A stretch of 7,379 nucleotides of DNA. Source: JANMQK01 sp031370485 (GTDB lineage: Bacteria > Acidobacteriota > Polarisedimenticolia > Gp22-AA2). Below, piece after piece: positions 4,560 through 7,379 of the stretch. The DNA is taken from positions 1-7,379 of the forward strand of contig JANMQK010000019.1 in assembly GCA_031370485.1 (NCBI GenBank), written 5' to 3'. A program made the translations under genes and the position numbers. The notes under the pieces were generated by a model, which saw only the letters and a program-made list of their open reading frames with translations, ran no database searches and was not told the DNA's origin. Each line of letters begins with the position of its first letter. Position 1 is the stretch's first letter.

Positions 4560-7118
4560 CTAGGGGCAACCGTACACAAGCCTTTCAAACCCGCTGCTCG
4601 TATATCCCCAGGTGCCGACACCCAGCGAGTTCCGCGCGCGCACCAGGTACCAGAAGCCTTGCCCGGCCGCCGGCGCCGTCGTGTCGGTCGTCACCGCATC
4701 GAAAGTGCCGGAGACGATGCAGGTTCCAATCATCTCGACCGAAAGCTCGGCCAGCGAGCCGCGCACGACGTCGTGCCGGGTGAGGGGGCCGGCGGCGGCG
4801 CTCGCTGAGGTCCACGTCAGGGTCACGTTGTCGCTTCCGAACGCAAGATTCATGACTTCGCCGGGTGCGGCATAGACACCTGGGTCGGACGGCGCGCCGT
4901 CGCACGCGTCGCCGACACCGTCGCCGTCCGAATCGAGCTGGCTCGGATTCGACGTGACCGGGCAGTTGTCGTCGGTTTCGCAGACGCCGTCGGCGTCCGC
5001 GTCGTTCTCCGCGTCCCAGGGGCAGGGATCGACATCGGCGCACAGTCCGTCGCCGTCGACGTCGTTCTCGAAGTCGTTGGGACAGGGGTCGCACGCATCG
5101 CCGATGCCGTCGCCGTCGGAGTCGGTCGCGTTGGGGGTGGACACCCCCGGACAGTTGTCGCAAGGGTCCGGTATCCCGTCTCCGTCCGCGTCGCTTGTGA
5201 ACGACGTGCTGAGGCTGATTCCGGCGAGGAGCAGCCTCGTCTCGCCGTCCGCGCCCAGGCCCTGGGCCGTGAGCCGGGCGTCTCCGGTGGTCGGGGCGCC
5301 GGCGGGTAGGGTCACCGTCACATCGAGGTAACCGGTGCCGTCCGCGGTGGCGGTCGCGAGGCTCGACTGATAGGCCCCGGCCTCCAGACGCAGCGTCACC
5401 GTCTGGCCGGCGCCAAACTGGTCGCCGGTCACCCGGACCTGCTGCCCTGGCACGTACACGTCCTGCCTACTGCATGGCGGAGTTGCGGCGGGTTTTGCGA
5501 TCAAGGGGCCGAGCGAAGGCGTTACGTCGAGAGCGGCCTTCGGAGCGTTCGTCGGAGTCTCTCCGGAAGGATCAGGGTTCGCCGGCAGCCCCGTATCGAG
5601 GACGGGATTCCCCCGGTCGATTAGCGTCTGTATATTGCTCGAGAGGGTCTTCGCGTACATGACATGCCCCTTCGGCGTCGGATGGAACCAGCCATATCTG
5701 GGGCTGAGGAGGTTGATGCCCCTGATCCAATTCGCGCGCGAACAGACGCCGTGGCCTCCGAAATCCAGGGCGACCGGGACGAAGTGCACGCCAACGGCGC
5801 TGGCGCTCGCTGCGAGCCGCTGATGCAAGCCGTCCCCGAGCGAGTCCATCCATTGGCGCTCGGACGCGGAGAAAACATTGCTCTCTGGTAGCGGACAGTC
5901 CTCGCCGCCGAACAGCTGCGGGTAGCCCAAAACGAAGACCGCGGCATTCGGGGCCTGGTCCTTTATGGCACGGTAGGTGGTCGCCACGCGGCTGCCGACG
6001 AACGACAGCCTTTCCGTGACGACCTGCTGGAACGATTTATTGATCCCGGACCACGGTTTGAAGGTGGGGGAAAGACAGTCAACTTGCTTGCACGTCTCCA
6101 GGATCTCCACGAAGCCGAGATCGTCCCCACCGACCGTCAGCGTGACCATGTCGGTGTCGGGATTGACAATGATTGTGTCGTCTCGAGGAGGCGGATAGAA
6201 CCGCGACAGTTCGGGATTCTCGTGCGGCGCCTTTAGGGAGGGTAAGCCTCCTTGCTCGAGTGGCAGGACGTTGCGAGTCACCGCGCCGCTGCAAGCCAGG
6301 AACTCCTCCTGGTGGAGATGGATCCCCTTGAAGGAAACCTTGAAGCCGTACGCCTGGGGGGATCGGTGGCACTCATTGACGTCAGGGATGTCCGAATCGG
6401 GGGTAAAGGGCTGGATGCCTTCGCCGGACGAATAGGAATCGCCCAGCGCGACGTAGACTATGGGGCCCAGCGAAACCTTCCAGTTGTCGATGGCGGCGGT
6501 GATGGAGTAGGCGGGGTGATCGTCGATCTGGCTGTTGGCGCGGTAGAACCCGAACGTCATCGTGGATCCGTCCCCGGAGAAGTCAGGGTGCGAGCCCGGG
6601 TCGGCATAGGCGGGACAGGGTCCACCCAGGATTTCGATGAAGTCGGACGCGGTCAGGCCGCCCAGAACCACGTGATGCCAGTTCATGTTGGCACCTGTCG
6701 GATAGAGCGGGACCACGAACACCCTGCCGTCCTGTCGGATCGCGGGACCGGTCGCCTGTCCGCCCCCGAAGCCATCGATCAGTTTCGCGTCCTCCGAGTA
6801 GTTGGCGTTGGCAAGCGCACCCTGGGTGGCGGGGTTGTACGTGGCGGTCGATTTGAAGGCGAAGGCGTGGATGGCGGAGCAGTCCGCGCTGACGTTCGTC
6901 TCAACCACGATATGCAGGCTGGGATTCCCGTCCCCCCCTTGCACCTGCATGCTCGCGGAGCCGCCGTTGCCGGACGCGACTTGGCTGTATTGCCAATCGG
7001 AGGTGAAATCACCGTCGAAAAAATCAATGGAAGCGCCCGCGTAGCTCAACGATCCGAAAGTGATCGTCGCGATCGCCGTCGACAGCACAGGCCATCGGGC
7101 TGTTCTCATGGAGTTCAT
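4560..7118 (-). CDS. Secreted SGNH/GDSL esterase with TSP3 repeats and C-terminal Fn3-like domain
   Basis: The 852-residue protein starts at ATG 7118, which has GGAG five bases upstream. A longer frame to 7145 would need a TTG and would spoil the signal peptide. Domains: signal peptide 1-30 (MNSMRTARWPVLSTAIATIT, cleavage near SYAGA-SIDF); a beta-rich, possibly lectin-like region to about 220; an SGNH hydrolase at about 221-505; a beta domain at about 530-640; calcium-type thrombospondin-3 repeats (DADGDGIPDPCDNCP and similar) at 642-740; and an Fn3-like domain at 751-852. Catalytic blocks: S228 in VALGDSYSSGEG, ACSGAVT at 275-281, GGDDLGF at 330-336, and H479 in GWFHPTPKGH. It resembles the SEST-like esterases that cleave ester bonds outside the cell. 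Block III is GGDD rather than GGND, and no Asp sits three residues before the catalytic His. The lack of that Asp fits SEST-type dyads. The substrate is unknown. It is the only intact gene of its segment. Confidence 0.88.
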   Translation of the reverse strand: MNSMRTARWPVLSTAIATITFGSLSYAGASIDFFDGDFTSDWQYSQVASGNGGSASMQVQGGDGNPSLHIVVETNVSADCSAIHAFAFKSTATYNPATQGALANANYSEDAKLIDGFGGGQATGPAIRQDGRVFVVPLYPTGANMNWHHVVLGGLTASDFIEILGGPCPAYADPGSHPDFSGDGSTMTFGFYRANSQIDDHPAYSITAAIDNWKVSLGPIVYVALGDSYSSGEGIQPFTPDSDIPDVNECHRSPQAYGFKVSFKGIHLHQEEFLACSGAVTRNVLPLEQGGLPSLKAPHENPELSRFYPPPRDDTIIVNPDTDMVTLTVGGDDLGFVEILETCKQVDCLSPTFKPWSGINKSFQQVVTERLSFVGSRVATTYRAIKDQAPNAAVFVLGYPQLFGGEDCPLPESNVFSASERQWMDSLGDGLHQRLAASASAVGVHFVPVALDFGGHGVCSRANWIRGINLLSPRYGWFHPTPKGHVMYAKTLSSNIQTLIDRGNPVLDTGLPANPDPSGETPTNAPKAALDVTPSLGPLIAKPAATPPCSRQDVYVPGQQVRVTGDQFGAGQTVTLRLEAGAYQSSLATATADGTGYLDVTVTLPAGAPTTGDARLTAQGLGADGETRLLLAGISLSTSFTSDADGDGIPDPCDNCPGVSTPNATDSDGDGIGDACDPCPNDFENDVDGDGLCADVDPCPWDAENDADADGVCETDDNCPVTSNPSQLDSDGDGVGDACDGAPSDPGVYAAPGEVMNLAFGSDNVTLTWTSASAAAGPLTRHDVVRGSLAELSVEMIGTCIVSGTFDAVTTDTTAPAAGQGFWYLVRARNSLGVGTWGYTSSGFERLVYGCP

Positions 7119-7144
7119 GGTGTCTCCGTGTGCGGATGTAAGCA

Positions 7145-7173
7145 ATCATCCGCCCGGCAAGATACGCTGTCAA
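7145..7173 (-). promoter_or_regulatory. Sigma70-like promoter of the SGNH esterase gene
   Basis: The minus strand has TTGACA (7173-7168), a 17-base spacer and GATGAT (7150-7145; four of six consensus bases), 27 bases before the ATG at 7118. The perfect -35 and exact spacing make it credible. It also means the gene carries its own promoter inside its segment. Confidence 0.65.
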
Positions 7174-7220
7174 GAGCCGCAGCAATCACGCCCGTGGCGT
7201 CTCAGCCCCACCCCCATCGA

Positions 7221-7235
7221 CGCTTGCGATATACA
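7221..7235 (+). repeat. 15-base copy of the vapBC promoter/operator sequence
   Basis: CGCTTGCGATATACA is identical to 1155-1169, where it holds the -35 box and the left operator half of vapBC. Here no -10 box at the right distance, no GTGTATAT half-site and no antitoxin gene follow. It lies 60 bases before repeat copy 3. It may be the relic of a lost toxin-antitoxin operon, or chance. The rest of 7174-7294 shows no gene. Confidence 0.5.
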
Positions 7236-7294
7236 AAAAACCCGTGTGACCCGAATAGGCTCCGCCTGTGGAGCCCACGACGCCAAGGATCTCC

Positions 7295-7379
7295 GGATCA
7301 GGTGTCCCTCTAGGTGTCCATACTCCTCGGACTCTACGACCCTCCTCGTACTCCTCGGACGGGAAAAGGGCAACGAATT
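7295..7379 (+). repeat. Interspersed direct repeat, copy 3 (cut by window edge)
   Basis: GGATCAGGTGTCC, two GGTGTCC motifs, the CTCCTCG tandem block and the left hairpin arm CGGGAAAAGGGCAACGAA (7360-7377) follow copy 2 closely. The loop, right arm and any tRNA-like half lie beyond the window. The two variants of the tandem block (CTCGTACTC and CTCGGACTC) come in the opposite order from copy 2. Confidence 0.85.

Noticed and set aside
4226..4783. A plus-strand frame reading through repeat copy 2 (NKSFVRCPFPG)
   Set aside because: It starts with TTG inside the hairpin loop and runs through the tRNA-like half and the antisense of other genes. The same peptide appears at copy 1 only because the repeat DNA is shared.
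6252..7313. A 353-codon plus-strand frame opposite the esterase gene
   Set aside because: It is the shadow of a GC-rich gene on the other strand. It shows no recognisable domain, while the minus frame has a signal peptide and catalytic blocks.
1867..7379. CRISPR array
   Set aside because: The repeats are about 150-180 bases and thousands of bases apart, with genes between them, unlike CRISPR repeats and spacers.

Overview
The window is a GC-rich piece of an accessory (horizontally acquired) region from a bacterium, probably an uncultured environmental lineage. The large secreted protein ends in calcium-binding thrombospondin type-3 repeats followed by an Fn3-like domain closing in 'YGCP'. 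That layout resembles proteins I associate with Acidobacteriota and similar uncultured groups, but the assignment is an impression from recall, not proof.

Layout. (i) 1-1866: the 5' part of a TOTE-conflict-system primase protein (minus strand, running off the left edge), divergent from a complete vapBC toxin-antitoxin operon with a readable promoter and operator. (ii) 1867-2014: repeat copy 1. (iii) 2015-4142: four minus-strand genes: a DUF433 antitoxin-like protein without its usual partner, a MntA-type nucleotidyltransferase and HepT-type RNase pair, and an uncharacterised HExxH metallopeptidase-like protein. (iv) 4143-4319: repeat copy 2. (v) 4320-7294: a broken YHYH-domain remnant and a large secreted SGNH esterase with its own sigma70-like promoter. 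(vi) 7295-7379: the start of repeat copy 3, cut by the right edge.

The main observation is the repeat. Each copy is a direct repeat in the same orientation. It consists of short tandem motifs, a hairpin with arms of about 18 bp, and then, starting exactly at an anticodon loop reading CTTAAAA, the 3' half of a tRNA-Leu(UAA) with long variable arm, T arm and encoded CCA. No 5' tRNA half accompanies it. This is what is left when elements integrate at the anticodon loop of a tRNA gene. Two or more such sites in tandem, separated by 2-3 kb cargo without any visible integrase, suggest an array of integrase-less gene cassettes sharing one tRNA-Leu-type attachment site. The cargo (TOTE conflict, VapBC, HepT/MntA, DUF433, secreted hydrolase) is typical of conflict or accessory islands. 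The cassette interpretation is inference; the repeats and the tRNA-like halves are directly visible.
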